Of a stretch of 64,000 bases of DNA, positions 35,103 to 46,451 are shown in pieces. A program made the position numbers and the translations under genes. Numbering within the stretch: the stretch's first letter is position 1; each line of letters starts with the position of its first letter. Source of the DNA: Eutypella sp. D-1 (Eukaryota > Ascomycota > Sordariomycetes > Xylariales > Diatrypaceae); assembly GCA_023313575.1 (NCBI GenBank), contig JAJTTP010000003.1, positions 2,294,001 through 2,358,000 on the forward strand. The letters run 5' to 3'. The notes beneath the pieces are model-generated. The model did not search any database and was not told the DNA's origin. It was given only the letters and a program-made list of their open reading frames with translations.

Positions 35103-36158
35103 TCAAGAATTGAGTGCCTCAAACCCGGCTCGTACTAGACTCTCGGGCCCATTTACATCACCAACCCCGGTCCAGTAAAATAATCCAGCCAGTCCCATTG
35201 TCTTGACAAACCGGGCCTTTTGCTTGACAGTCTCCGGGACGTCAAACGTCACGAAGCCCTTTCCGTTCTCAGTTCGGTCAACGTAGAAAGAAGCTCCTGT
35301 ATCAGTGTCGATCCTAGCGTTATGGATCCAGTCTCGAGGCAAGTCGATGTAATCAATCTCCGCATTTGAGGTAAAGGGCTGGCCGACTCCATACGCACCC
35401 CCGAATGATCTGGCGTAGGCTGGGATGCCGAGAACAATCTTGTCAGCCGGAAAGCCGCGCGAGGTGACATACTCCACGGCAGCGTAGCCCGACCGACGCA
35501 AGCAGGGGTGAACATCATGTATGTTGTTGGACAATGGAAGCAGCTGTGATTGATAACCACAGAGCTCTGTCCAGGGACCGTTAAAGTCGTAGCACATGAG
35601 ATTCAGGTAGTCGAGAGAGCGGGCGGCCCTGGCAAGGTCGATGTGGCGTAGGACGTACTCGCCAACGGGCAATGCGGCGCTAATCTCGTACCGAGGTGCA
35701 GGCAACTCTTGGCGCAGTGCCTCGAGGAGGATGATGAAGTTGTGCCCGTCAACATTATTTTCTGGGTGTTCCCAGTCGAGATCCACCCCATCAAGCCCAT
35801 ACCGATCGACGAACTCCCTACAAGCCCTAGCGAAGCGAGCGCGGCTTATGTCATGGGCCGCTAACGCCGGGAATTCCTTGCTGCCGCTACCACCGCCTAT
35901 AGACACCAAAGCCTTGAGGCCAGGCGAGCGCTGCTTCAGGTTCACTAGCGCTGGGATGCAGCCCTTCGTGCCATCTGCCGGGATCTGGTCGTCCGCATAT
36001 TCATCGAGGGATCGAAGCGTTCCGTCCTCATTCACACGCACAAATGCGTAATATACGCGATTGATGCAGTCCAGCTGTAATGTTGATGGTGGGAACTTCC
36101 GATACACGCGCCAGGAGGGGTAGTATGCGCCATTGATAAATTCTCGGGTATTTGGCAT
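35103..36158 (-). CDS. GH18 chitinase, no signal peptide
   Basis: Hydrolyses beta-1,4-GlcNAc linkages in chitin by the substrate-assisted mechanism. The ATG at 36158 (MPNTREF) gives 351 residues; a longer frame upstream starts only at a TTG. The two signature regions are intact: SIGGG (about 86-90) and DGVDLDWE (123-130) with Glu130 as acid. MCYDFNGPW (substrate-binding Asp/Tyr) and a C-terminal YWTG Trp complete the barrel. No signal peptide, chitin-binding or LysM module is present, so an intracellular or unconventionally released enzyme of the bacterial-like chitinase type is likely. It lies 1.7 kb from the sugar dehydrogenase, suggesting but not proving a shared role in wall biology. Confidence 0.92.
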   Translation of the reverse strand: MPNTREFINGAYYPSWRVYRKFPPSTLQLDCINRVYYAFVRVNEDGTLRSLDEYADDQIPADGTKGCIPALVNLKQRSPGLKALVSIGGGSGSKEFPALAAHDISRARFARACREFVDRYGLDGVDLDWEHPENNVDGHNFIILLEALRQELPAPRYEISAALPVGEYVLRHIDLARAARSLDYLNLMCYDFNGPWTELCGYQSQLLPLSNNIHDVHPCLRRSGYAAVEYVTSRGFPADKIVLGIPAYARSFGGAYGVGQPFTSNAEIDYIDLPRDWIHNARIDTDTGASFYVDRTENGKGFVTFDVPETVKQKARFVKTMGLAGLFYWTGVGDVNGPESLVRAGFEALNS

Positions 36159-37172
36159 TGTTTCGGTTTGTTCCAATGACGCAAAGCTGCCTGTTTAAAT
36201 GTGAGTGAACGGACTATATAATCACGTAGATGTCTAGGTTGGCCAAATAATAAAGACAACATAAATTTGAATGAAGCGTAAAGAGTTTGGGCCGGCCGGT
36301 TGTGGCATGTTGAGACGATATAATTAACTACTCTTGCCTTGCCTGCCGCAGCCAATTTACCAAGTGCAACGGTGGCTGCATAGCATACATCCAATAGCGT
36401 TGATTCACTACTCTCCCCTCATATTTGCCTTGCTTATCTCATACTTACTATCCTGTTGACATTAAAATATATTTTCAATATTATTGGTGCATACACCTTC
36501 GTCCCGAGTCGTATATGGACTGGTTCTTGAGGGTCGTTGGTGCTGCCAATAGGGGCTTAGAATATTGTACCAAGTCCGAAGTTCTCCACAGGGAGGCAGG
36601 CATAGCGGCAGGTGGGGCGAGGGAGGTCAGCATCGTATCCACCATATTAACTTTAGCTACTGGGGCCGGCGCATGGTAAATCCACTAACCCAACCGCACG
36701 GCGGCTGGGCTGGGCTGTACCCTTGGGCCCAAGTAGCATTCCAATTCCCTTTCCGGTTACCTCCCCCCCACCTTACCTTTTACACTTGATTACCATCCAT
36801 AGTACTTCTGTCAAATACCCTAAGGCTTCGGACTGTTCCTGCATACTTAGACTCCGTAACAACAATCATGTAGCAAGCACGTGCCTATATTTCACCGAGT
36901 CATCACGGAAATAGCACAGAGACTTTTGGTCCGGAAAAAGCGTGCAAATTTTCAGTCAAGTTAGCGATTACGGGCGGATCCTTAGAACAAGCCTCAAAAT
37001 GCATCCACCGATAGCCAAATGTCCGAAGATCCAGAGGATCAAGGAGTGCACTTACACGGGAGATCAAGATATCATTCACAATTTGATTGATTGCTACCTT
37101 GGGAGCAAGCCGAATGCACACTGGTTCCATCTCCGTGGATAATCCTGACAAGGCGCAATCTTTAGGGAAGGT
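36159..37172. other. Intergenic region between GH18 gene and hAT element
   Basis: No gene is recognised. The chitinase promoter must lie at the left end. Confidence 0.55.
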
Positions 37173-37700
37173 CAGGGGCGCAACTAACTGCACGGCACGG
37201 CACAGACGGTCCTGGTGCGTTGCAGTGCAGCACATGCACGGCCACCTTCATTTTGGTGCCGTGCAGTGCGTTATATATGCACTATCGCACTGCACTGGTG
37301 CGATAGTGCAAGTTGTGGGGTCGCCGGGGGGGTAGAATGAAGCCTAAGATTGGTATCGTGATACAGATTTTTGGTGTTTTGGTGGCTATTACAGTGGCTA
37401 TTATGGTGGCCACTATGGTCGCTATTAGTGGCTACTATGGTGGCTGGTGGTGGCTGGTGGGGGGTTTCCTTTAAGATGTTAAGCCACTACCAGCCACCAC
37501 CAGCCACCACCTTAGCCACCTGTTAATGGTGCCATATAAATATATAGGGAACACTAACAGTAGGCCTGGTATCACATTCTCGTGCGTTATATCTGCACGG
37601 CACGGGTTGCACTGGGGACCCCCAGTGCGTGCCGTGCAGTTAAATGGTGCGCACTAACGGTGCGCACCACGGTGCAATAGTGCAGTTAGTTGCACCCCTG
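37173..37700. mobile_element. Non-autonomous hAT-type element (MITE), 528 bp
   Basis: The two ends are 21-bp inverted repeats differing at one base (CAGGGGC/TGCAACTAACTG then CAC). They are flanked by a perfect 8-bp direct duplication, GGGAAGGT (37165-37172 and 37701-37708). CAGGG-type termini and an 8-bp duplication are hallmarks of the hAT superfamily. There is no transposase ORF. Subterminal regions are packed with GTGC/GCAC words, including a perfect 12-bp-arm hairpin at 37279-37309. The centre carries GGTGGCTNNT repeats and 19-bp inverted arms (37439-37457 and 37490-37508). The near-perfect ends and intact duplication suggest recent insertion, 187 bp beyond the dehydrogenase stop. Confidence 0.93.
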
Positions 37701-37887
37701 GGGAAGGTAGTTCAGCAAAGTATCATAATGCTCCAACAAATATGTTAACATGTGATTAGGTGTATTGTATGCTCTAATAGTTCATGATAATGTACCAACT
37801 CCAGTGCCTGCCCAGTTTTGTCGCTTTCAACTTATGACCCATAGTCTAGGCATAAGCAATTGAGGACGCCATACAATAATAACCCGG

Positions 37888-39538
37888 CTACCATTCTTGG
37901 TACCATTTTGCAACCTTGACGCTTTCAAGCTTATCCAAGATATTGAGGTCTACCTCGTTCATCTTGAACGACATGATGATCATATCGAATGTCTCCAGTT
38001 CCTGCTTGTTCCACCGCTTCAGGTCGAAGCGAGGGATTGCAGGTATCGCCGCTTGTTCGACAAGGGGATCGGCATACATGACCTCGACTTTGCCTGAGTC
38101 AGCGAGGGTCTGAGCAACCTTCAAGCCAGGTGAGTTGGTAAGGTTTGACTGGCCAGGCTTGAAGCCGACGCCAACAACCAATACTTTTGGCTGTAGCGCA
38201 ATCGTAGGGCCTGACACATCCGATGATGAGTCCCCAGATATCGGAATATCTTCTGTCATTGGAGTATCCGAGAGCTTCCGAATATTGTCGTCCGTGAGCT
38301 TATTAACTTTAGGACTTGGGCGTGTGACTTGAGCCTTCTCATCCGGCAGGATGCCAGCTCCGCAATCATTCCCCCACGAGAATTGACCCTCAAAGGGAGT
38401 AGGCAAGGGGGTGGGTAGTTGCTGGTTATTGATGCTAAATAAGGAGTCGATGGCCTTCTCAGCGATAGTTACTGGCCGGCTATCCATCTTCTCGGTAGCG
38501 GCCTTGAGCAGTGGGAAGTCGCTGTTGGAGAGGAGATACCAGGGGTTGACGGGGATGCAATGGCCACCAAGCCCGACACCAGGCTGGAAAGGCATATAGC
38601 CAAAAGGTTTTGAAGATGCAGCCCGGCAGACCTCGTAAGGATCAATGCCATGAGGGATGCAGGCGTCTGCCATCTCGTTGGCGAAAGCTATATTCATCAT
38701 CCGCTGACAGTTCTCGTACAGCTTCATCATCTCGGCAACCTCAGGGCGAGAGACGGGAACCAGTGACTCGAAGACGCGGGAATACAAATCGCTGATAACG
38801 TCAAGTGACCCAGGAGAGATATCATCTAATCCTGATAATATCTTAGGAATCTTCTCTACCGGAGGCTCGATACGACCAGGATCCACTCTCTTCATAGCTG
38901 TTAGTATGTATGTAAGTCCGAGGGGGCACCGTATTGACACTTACCTCTGGCGACATGCCAGCGAAGAAACCTCTCTCCTTGGCCAACGGCCCAAGAAGCT
39001 CTCGGGTCATTCCAACGGCAACGGAACTCTCAATCACCACGGTAGACCCACTGCGGGCGTACCTGGCTATGTTGTCCAAGGCATTTCTGATGTATGACGT
39101 GTCGATGCTTTTATCCTTGAGTACGAGTGTTGGTACTGATACCAATATGTGTGTTGCCTGAGCTAGTTCTTGGGGATATGTTGTCAATGTGGCTGTGACT
39201 CCATCGGCCTGGAACTCTTTCCTTAGATCTCCAAGACGCTTCTCGCTAACATCGAATCCAAGAACATCATAGTGGACCGAGAAGGCGCGGATTAGATGGG
39301 TTCCGACGTATCCACATCCTATCACAGCAACCAGGGGCGTCTCACTCGGGTCGACTGAGCCTTGGGTTGCGATTTTAAGGCCTCCGCATCCGATGACCTG
39401 CGCTGCCACAGGTGTTTTCGAGGATGTCGCCGGGAATACTGATTGCTTAAATGCCATTTGGAACTTCCCACTGGCTTTTGCGAGGTCCGGGAAAACTGGC
39501 CCTTGTTGTAGGGTATTGCCAAGAATGGGAGAAAGCAT
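37888..39538 (-). CDS. UDP-glucose/UDP-HexNAc 6-dehydrogenase family protein
   Basis: Oxidises a UDP-sugar C6 to a UDP-uronic acid with two NAD+. Two exons (39538-38945, 38889-37888) flank a 56-bp intron with a CTAAC branch; splicing restores SPERVDPGR and gives 531 residues. The ATG at 39538 was chosen over an upstream TTG. The Rossmann motif GCGYVG is at 74-79 and the catalytic Cys309 sits in GVGLGGHCIPVNP. The family's central and UDP-binding C-terminal domains are present. A ~65-residue low-complexity insert (about 345-410) separates the last two domains. The N-terminal 65 residues are also extra. It is divergent from the GT2 synthase, a natural consumer of UDP-uronate. Substrate (Glc, GlcNAc or ManNAc) cannot be told by eye. 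Confidence 0.88.
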
Positions 39539-40812
39539 CGTAGTAAAATTAACTGAAGAATAGGCTATGAAGCTCAATGAGAACGTGATCGGAGGCCTGG
39601 GCGTCCAACTAGAGGAGATTCCTTACGTGTAAAGGTAACACACAAAACCACAACCAGAACGGAACATACGATATAGACATAGTTTCTCATTATCTTTCGC
39701 AAGAGAAGACGGCCAGTTAAATAGAAATGGCTCCGGGATGAGAATTTCATATCACAATGGGTCCAACGAATCTACAGTGGCCCTCGAACGAGCGCGAGTC
39801 GCCACTAACTGCGTCCTCTTCGAAACAGAGAAAGGGCATATCCCCCCAGTCACGATGCCTCAGCCTAGGAGTAGCCCGTAGCGGCCAGACTAGGGCGAAT
39901 CACAGTTTCGGTACTCCCGTCTATGGAGAGGATACGGCATACGGGGACCTCCATCTAGATCCAGCGCTACGATCCGAGGAAAGAGGCGAGCCCCGCCTCT
40001 AGATGTTGACCTCATTTTAGAGTTTCGCCGTCAAAAAGCTAAGCAACCTTATCCGTCGGTCTCGCCTAGGAGGCTAGAGCTTGGTAACTTCATGATACAT
40101 AGTCTGACATAGCTCTCTTGTGAAATTATGAGGTATACAATCTATTAATCATGACAGCAGTCCTTCCTAATCATTCATCGAAAAGTTAAACCTTAGTCTC
40201 TGCCCTTTCACCCGAGAGAGCTTCAGCCAAGTGACCAGGCCCATGCCCAGGCCCATGCCCAGGCTACTTGTTTGATCCCCAGGTAGCAAAATTTTCATTC
40301 TGTCTAGCAAGGGGCATATTGTTGGAGGCCTGTGGTGATGAAGCCTCGTGGCGAGAACCATGTGTAGGTGCTTCCAGAAGGCAGGAACGTGTGCGGGCCC
40401 GTGTTCGAGGCATTCCGATCGTGCGGACCTGGCCAAGTAAGTGAAATCGAACACGAGTAATGGCGCTCATATTGGGCCTTGCTTCACCCCAGCAAGTCTG
40501 GTTCCTGGGAACTCTTTACATCCAACCTCAACATTTCATGCACGTTGCTTGATATGATTGCCGGCGTCATCTACCGGGTCTAGTGCTCGCGGCCTTTCTT
40601 GGATTACTTCAAAGATCGAACGCGTCCATCTTGAGTTCCTCATCGATTTCGCCTCAGATTTAGGTACTAAAGTTTATGTCCGTCGCTTCTCACACTCACT
40701 CCATACGTTCCCTTCATACAATGAGCTCTAAGCATTAGAGCTGAAACAACCATCGTGCCCAAAAAGCTTCGCACATTCTACCCTCTCTTCTTGCCCTCAA
40801 TCGGCATCAGTA
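39539..40812. promoter_or_regulatory. Shared divergent promoter region of dehydrogenase and GT2 genes
   Basis: 1.27 kb between two divergent start codons. It contains a 12-bp direct repeat GGCCCATGCCCA (about 40237-40263) and a TC-rich leader just upstream of 40813. No gene is recognised. Co-regulation is an inference from the arrangement. Confidence 0.4.
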
Positions 40813-43114
40813 ATGAAGAATGCAGTGGTTACCACAAACCCTCTATACAGCCCAGAGACGGTGCTCTCTTATGTAGGCCGAGAGGATGTTCTGTCCTACG
40901 GTAGAGACACTTCTTCCTCAGCCTCTTCCAGCAATGACGAGAAGGTCATCGCGGAGGAGGACGAAGGCCAGGAGGACGAGAAAGATGAGAAGAATAATGG
41001 GCTAGCAACGGTGCAGCCGATTGATCCTGAGCTTGAAGCTCAACTCATCGCTCAAGGAAAAAAGAAAGTCAGGCTTCACAAACAACTCATGACGGCATTC
41101 ATCTTCTCCGCTAAGTGCGCACACACACAAAACTCAACCTCATCTCATAGAAGTCATAGCTAATGGACTGACAGCTTCATCCTGATCTTCGCGAGTTGGA
41201 TGTGGGCCAAGTACTATTACCTATACCTTCCCTTCATCTGTATGCCGGTTGCTTTGAACGTCATAATGATCTTCAACATCTGTATCTGGAAGACTAAAAA
41301 CCTCATTTTCAAACCCAAATACATCATACCGGAGACCCCTGAGACCATGGTCCTCCTGATGCCTTGCTACAATGAGACATATGAGGAGTGTACCCGATCA
41401 CTCGATTCTCTCGTCAACCAAGTCAATATAGACCACCATAAAAAGGCTATTATGGTCATCTGCGACGGGAAAGTCCGCGGGCCGGGCATGGAGAAATCAA
41501 CTGGCCAGTATCTTAACGAAGATATTCTCGTGGATCAGACCGAACGAAAGATGATGAAGGGTGCCTACGTCGCTTGGGATGGTCAGATGATGGATATCGA
41601 GATCAGCAAGGGTTATTACAAGGGCGTCCCCTTTTTTTGCATCGTGAAACAGCAGAACCAGGGCAAGCGAGACAGTCTGATCGTCATCCGCTCCTTCGTT
41701 TATAAGTTCAACCGCCGGCACGAGGAGCCCAAAGTTATCTTCACGCCGGAGTTCTTCAGCGAGATGTCTGATTGGCTCGTCGATGATGGAGAGATGGATA
41801 CTGTAGACCATCTGATTGGAATGGACGCCGATACCGTGTTTGCCGAGGACTGCATCAGTCACCTCCTCGTGGAGTCGCGACACCCTGGTACTATCGGTGT
41901 TTGCGGATACGTAGCCGTCGATTGGTCGGCCGCGAAGAGCAACTGGGATCTGTGGTCCATATATCAGTCCGCCGAGTATACCATCGCACAAGGCTTACGA
42001 CGTCTTCATCAGAGTCTTGTCACACACAAAGTCTCGTGTCTGCCCGGCTGTTGCCAGCTCCTGAAGGTGTGTGATGAGACGTGTGGCGACAAAGTCCTAG
42101 TCGAGGACTTTGGCTACCATCCAAAGCACACAGATGGTCTGCTGAAGCAGATCCGCGCCACAGCATCCGAGGACCGCAATCATGTATGTCTCATGCTTAT
42201 GGAGTTCAGGCACGCGAAAACGCGGCAGGCTCTCAAGGCACGGGCATACACTGATGTGCCTCACACGACTGCCGTCTTTCTCAGTCAGCGCCGCCGCTGG
42301 ACCCTCGGTGCCACGAGCAATGATCTCATGCTGCTCACCTCGTCCCCAATTACCTTCAACCTATTCGAGAGAGCTGTTGCCTTGTCGAACGTCGTTACCT
42401 GGACCCTGAACTTCTTCGTCATCGCCAGCTTGGCGTGCATGGTTAATGCTTTTATCCGTGAGTGGCCCTGAGAAAATGTAGTCGAGCTCGATACTGTTCA
42501 TTTACTAACGTTGACTTTCACTAGACCAACCGCTTTGGGTGACGATGGCGTTTGCATCAATCATGTTTGTGCCGATCACCTACTACCTTATCATGTCGAT
42601 ATGGCTACCGCGGAACCGGCTAGAGCGGTGCCAGTTCCTGGTGGGGTTAGCCATCTTTGTAACATGCGGCCCCTTCATCAATGTCTCGGTTTCGCTATAC
42701 GCCATCTTCAACATGGACAGCTTCGGTTGGGGCAAGACGCGCCAGGTTATTGCCGAGGACGACGGCGAGCCTCTGGACCCGCCTTTCCCACAGTATCCCG
42801 CCGCACCCGACGATCCTGCCGCCCGTGCCGCCGGTCACCCCGATGCTGTTGGTCTTCGTCGTGGCAGTATTCCGGCCAGTATGCCTTTCGTCCGAAATGG
42901 TGTTCCTGACGAGGAGAATCAGCTTGACCAAGTTCGCATGCCGTACTTCGCACCGGCTGGTTCCAGGGTTGGTTCGGTCGCGTCCATGGCACGGAGGAGG
43001 AATAGCAGCATAATTGGACCGCCTAGACGACGTTCAACCGTGGTGCGGATGCCCGCCCGGATTGGCAGCATCGCAACGCAGGATCGACTGCAAGGAAGAC
43101 GGTGGTCGAGGTAA
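40813..43114 (+). CDS. Processive GT2 synthase (chitin/hyaluronan synthase-like)
   Basis: A membrane polysaccharide synthase of glycosyltransferase family 2. Three exons (40813-41114, 41175-42457, 42525-43114) give 724 residues through in-frame introns of 60 and 67 bp. After an acidic N-terminus, a membrane pair precedes the catalytic domain. This shows the PCYNE start, DGK, the metal-binding GMDADT (Asp318, Asp320), VEDFGYHPKH and the processivity motif QRRRW (472-476). Several C-terminal membrane segments and an Arg/Ser-rich tail follow. Length and motifs resemble the small hyaluronan-synthase-like chitin synthase group rather than the large myosin-linked classes. The polymer made is unknown; the adjacent UDP-uronate-forming gene suggests an acidic one. 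Confidence 0.88.
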
Positions 43115-45335
43115 TCGTGGTTGTTGTTTTTTTTTCCGGCGACAAAAGGGGGTATTATAGTATGGAATTGGTTGTTCGATTGTGCTTTTAAAAAAGCAGG
43201 CATTTCTTATGGACATTTGATGTTAACGTAGAAAAAGTACTGATGCCTACCTACCTTTTAGGGTAGGAAGGGATGAGAGGTGTGGAGAGAATGTTATACG
43301 CTAAGACATAGGCGTGCCCATCGTGGGATACTTAATTCACAATTTCACAGCTTCTAATGAAGGATGAATCGACAGTCTATTTACTTACCACCCACGCTGG
43401 ATTGTGCTGTTCGTCTTGAAACATCTCGATGGTCGAGTCGTATATTCAGCCCGTCGTTCCTGTACAATATAACTTCACGATTTAGCATAACATATTTCGT
43501 ACGGTGATGGTATCGTAAATCAGGGATTGGAGGGTCGATTTCCCAGCCTCTTTTTTTAAGGGCAATGGCTTGCCATGGCGGTGACCCCCTTTGCCCCTCC
43601 CCCAGGACCCTTTACCAGGCGGTCGGAATCTAGGTAAGACATTTCGAGAAGATGGGATCAAAGTGCGCCACCGGCTCGGCTCGCGAGAGGGCGGGGCTTT
43701 TGTCGAAAGCCGTTAGCCCTGGCGTCGAATAATTCTGGTTGAATGCGGGCTTCTCGTGATGAGGCTCAACAGGGAAGCTAACCAAACTTGTCGCCGGTGA
43801 GACGCTAGTTCCGGGTGCTTTTTGACAGCTGATGCATGGTGGGGTGGGTATACAAGGCTGTTGATTGATACTGTAGACTGCGATTATTTTGAGGCTCAAA
43901 CCTGCCACAGCGGCTGAGACTGGGCTCGTTTTTTATCCAAGATTCTTGCAAATAGGAATTGAACCCTTGCCAGGCAGAAACATCACATACGTGTCAGCTG
44001 AAATCATAAACTAGCACAAGCTCTAAATATTCCACTGTAATTGCTTGTGACCCGATTCCTGTGACAGTTGCAGCTTGGGAGTATGGGTAAGTTGAATAGC
44101 GAGGCACAATCACGCAGGAGATGCGCTTTATATCAAGGTTTTGCTCAACTGCTAAATGCCTACCTCTTTAGGTAGTTTCACGTGGCATAATTATTGACTA
44201 CTAGTACCCATAAATATACCCCTGGTGAGACAAGTGTCGCGGCTATCGGACACGGGAGTCGGAAAGTTCGGGGTCCATGATAAAAACTAGTTTCTCGTTA
44301 TTTTCAAGACTTCAATGACATTCACGGATGGCTATCTCTCGACTTATTTACAACGTACGTATATGCTCTATATTTACAACACCCCGACCCAAATATGTTA
44401 CTCTTAAACTGTATCATGTATCTATCGAATATCTCCGATCACTCGTTAGCTCCTTCGGCCCCCAAAAACCCGAGGTTTGGGGTTCCTCGTACAGAAATGA
44501 TCATCGGCGACCGGATGATTCAATTCGCTTACGCACAGGAACGCGGCGCAGCTAGTTCAGGAACTTCTTAATGCTAATAACAACCCGGACTAGGTATGTA
44601 GTTGGCAGGTTGGTAAACGTTACTGGTACCTAGTTGCCTAGGTATGCATGCGACTGCTGCGATCGTCGAAAGTCGATGACTTGTCCTTTTCTTTCGGTGA
44701 ATATTGCACTGGTAGCATTGCCCTACCTTGCCCTGCACTCGACAGGCACGGATTGTTCTGAGGTAGGTAGGTAGGTATTTCTTCCCTTTCTAAGAATAAA
44801 CATCCATCTTCGTCGGGTAGATCCCCCGAGATCCCTAGGGTAGGGTAAAGACCTATCTCTTGTCACCATTGGCATCGTATATAAATACGTAATGACAACG
44901 ATGATGCCAGCCCTGTTTGCCAAGGCAGTCGAAGGAACATTGACTAGTAGGGAAATGGCTAAAATAGTGATACGTACGAGTATAACTAAAGCTTAAGTCC
45001 CACGTATGCCAGAAGGAAGGCATTACGTAGGCACAAAGAAAAGAAGCAGGTGCCAACTAACGAAGATGATAGTCGGTCTTGGCTCTTAGACCCAGAATTC
45101 CTGGGCAATCATCATTTCCAAAACCCGTTCTTATTGTTCTTATTTGGGCCAGGCAGTCTTACAACACGTTCCGAAATTTTCTTGTCGCTTTTTGGATGTG
45201 CCTGTCTTACACAATTCCCTGTCTCTGTTATTTTTGCTAGAGAATGAAGACCTTTTTCAATGCTTCTTCTCGATTGACTTACCCCCAGTCTCATTTGTAT
45301 CATTAGTATCAGCTAGGCATTTTTTTATTATAAAT
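43115..45335. other. Intergenic, no gene recognised
   Basis: 2.2 kb with only short frames. TAGGTAGG repeats occur near 44760-44780. A minus-strand GGGTTCAATTCC (about 43957-43968) resembles a tRNA B box but no cloverleaf forms. Confidence 0.55.
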
Positions 45336-46451
45336 ATGGCAGCGATAGTGAGATACAATTACGCTCGCTTGGGTGTTTTAGCCGTCGCATTCTTTATCAT
45401 TATCTCCACATTTTTTTTCGTGTCGTTACCCAGCGACCGCGCGTTCTCATGCAGAACGCTATCGACATGCTTTCAGGCTCCCTCGGAATATCCGCATGAT
45501 ATTCCGAACGACTTTTTTGAGAACAACTCGGAGTCGGAGGGAGAGTGGTTCGATGGCACGCTATATTACCGGCGGGAGGTGCAGAATGCGAGGCCCAAAG
45601 TTCTATTTCTATCCCTAAACAAAGACACCGCCGCCTGGGGCAAGGACTTCATGTCGACGGGCCGCACTATCCAAGACTTTATCAATCTTCTCGTTACCAC
45701 CGACCTAGACTTCACCGCAGTATCGCTGGGGGTAATGACGGCTTCGCACACGGAATTTGAAGCCATCAAGAGAGCCACCAGTTCCTACCCTTTTGCCCGC
45801 ATCTCTGTATTCTACCAGAAGAATGACGAGCCAAAGGTTTCTAAGGAGGACAAGGGCAAGCCGGAAGTGGAGCACAAGCGGCGTGCTCGTCTGTCTACGC
45901 TGCGGAACTACCTCATGCTTCGCAGCCTCGTAGATGAACCGCACATGGTGTGGGTGGATGCCGATATCGCCGAGTTCAGCCCAGGAGTTGTGCAAGCTAT
46001 GATTGGCCATGCCGAAGAGCGCGAGGACGTTGGCCTCGTCACTGCGCATTGCAGTATTGACGAGCCTGGGGAGGATTACGATAAGAAAGCATGGTCGCTC
46101 GACAAGGAAGCACCCGGACTAATGGGCTCGGTTGCGGAGAAGGATTTCCAACAGGCAGACTATCGGCTCCAGAACACTAGGCACCAAGTCAAAGAGCTTA
46201 TAAAGGGTACCAGCGATGACGACTTAATCCCGCTGGACAGCGTCGGTGGGACAATCCTCTATGTCCGCTCGAACCTAGTGCACCGCGGTGTCAGCTTCCC
46301 GCCCTTCCACGTCGTGGGCGCGACGTGGTCGCGCGACGGTTGGGCTGGCATTGAGACGGAGGGTATTTGCTACGTCGCCCAGCAGCTGGGTGGCAGCGGA
46401 TGCTTTTTACTGGGTGGGAACCACTCTGTACGGCATGCTGATTCTGGATGA
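45336..46451 (+). CDS. Anp1/Mnn9-type glycosyltransferase (GT62-like), type II membrane
   Basis: Probably a Golgi alpha-mannosyltransferase-like enzyme using a nucleotide sugar. The ATG at 45336 (MAAIVRYNYARLG) gives 371 residues with a single N-terminal membrane anchor at about 11-31; upstream in-frame codons lack a better start. KVLFLSLNKDTAAWGKDF opens the Anp1 domain. The metal-binding MVWVDADI is the DxD site, preceded by RRARLSTLRNYLM as in Mnn9/Van1/Anp1. The C-terminus has CYVAQQLGGSGCFLLGG. It is intronless. It follows the GT2 synthase on the same strand 2.2 kb downstream, forming a possible three-gene polysaccharide locus. The donor sugar is unknown. Confidence 0.85.
   Translation: MAAIVRYNYARLGVLAVAFFIIISTFFFVSLPSDRAFSCRTLSTCFQAPSEYPHDIPNDFFENNSESEGEWFDGTLYYRREVQNARPKVLFLSLNKDTAAWGKDFMSTGRTIQDFINLLVTTDLDFTAVSLGVMTASHTEFEAIKRATSSYPFARISVFYQKNDEPKVSKEDKGKPEVEHKRRARLSTLRNYLMLRSLVDEPHMVWVDADIAEFSPGVVQAMIGHAEEREDVGLVTAHCSIDEPGEDYDKKAWSLDKEAPGLMGSVAEKDFQQADYRLQNTRHQVKELIKGTSDDDLIPLDSVGGTILYVRSNLVHRGVSFPPFHVVGATWSRDGWAGIETEGICYVAQQLGGSGCFLLGGNHSVRHADSG

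Noticed and set aside
36159..36176. Six extra N-terminal codons on the GH18 chitinase
   Set aside because: The frame starts at TTG; the first ATG is at 36158.
39757..40470. Short frames in the dehydrogenase/GT2 promoter region
   Set aside because: No similarity or codon bias; they overlap the direct repeats of the promoter interval.
43950..44030. Possible minus-strand tRNA (GGGTTCAATTCC B-box-like sequence)
   Set aside because: No matching acceptor stem, D arm or convincing anticodon stem could be folded around it.
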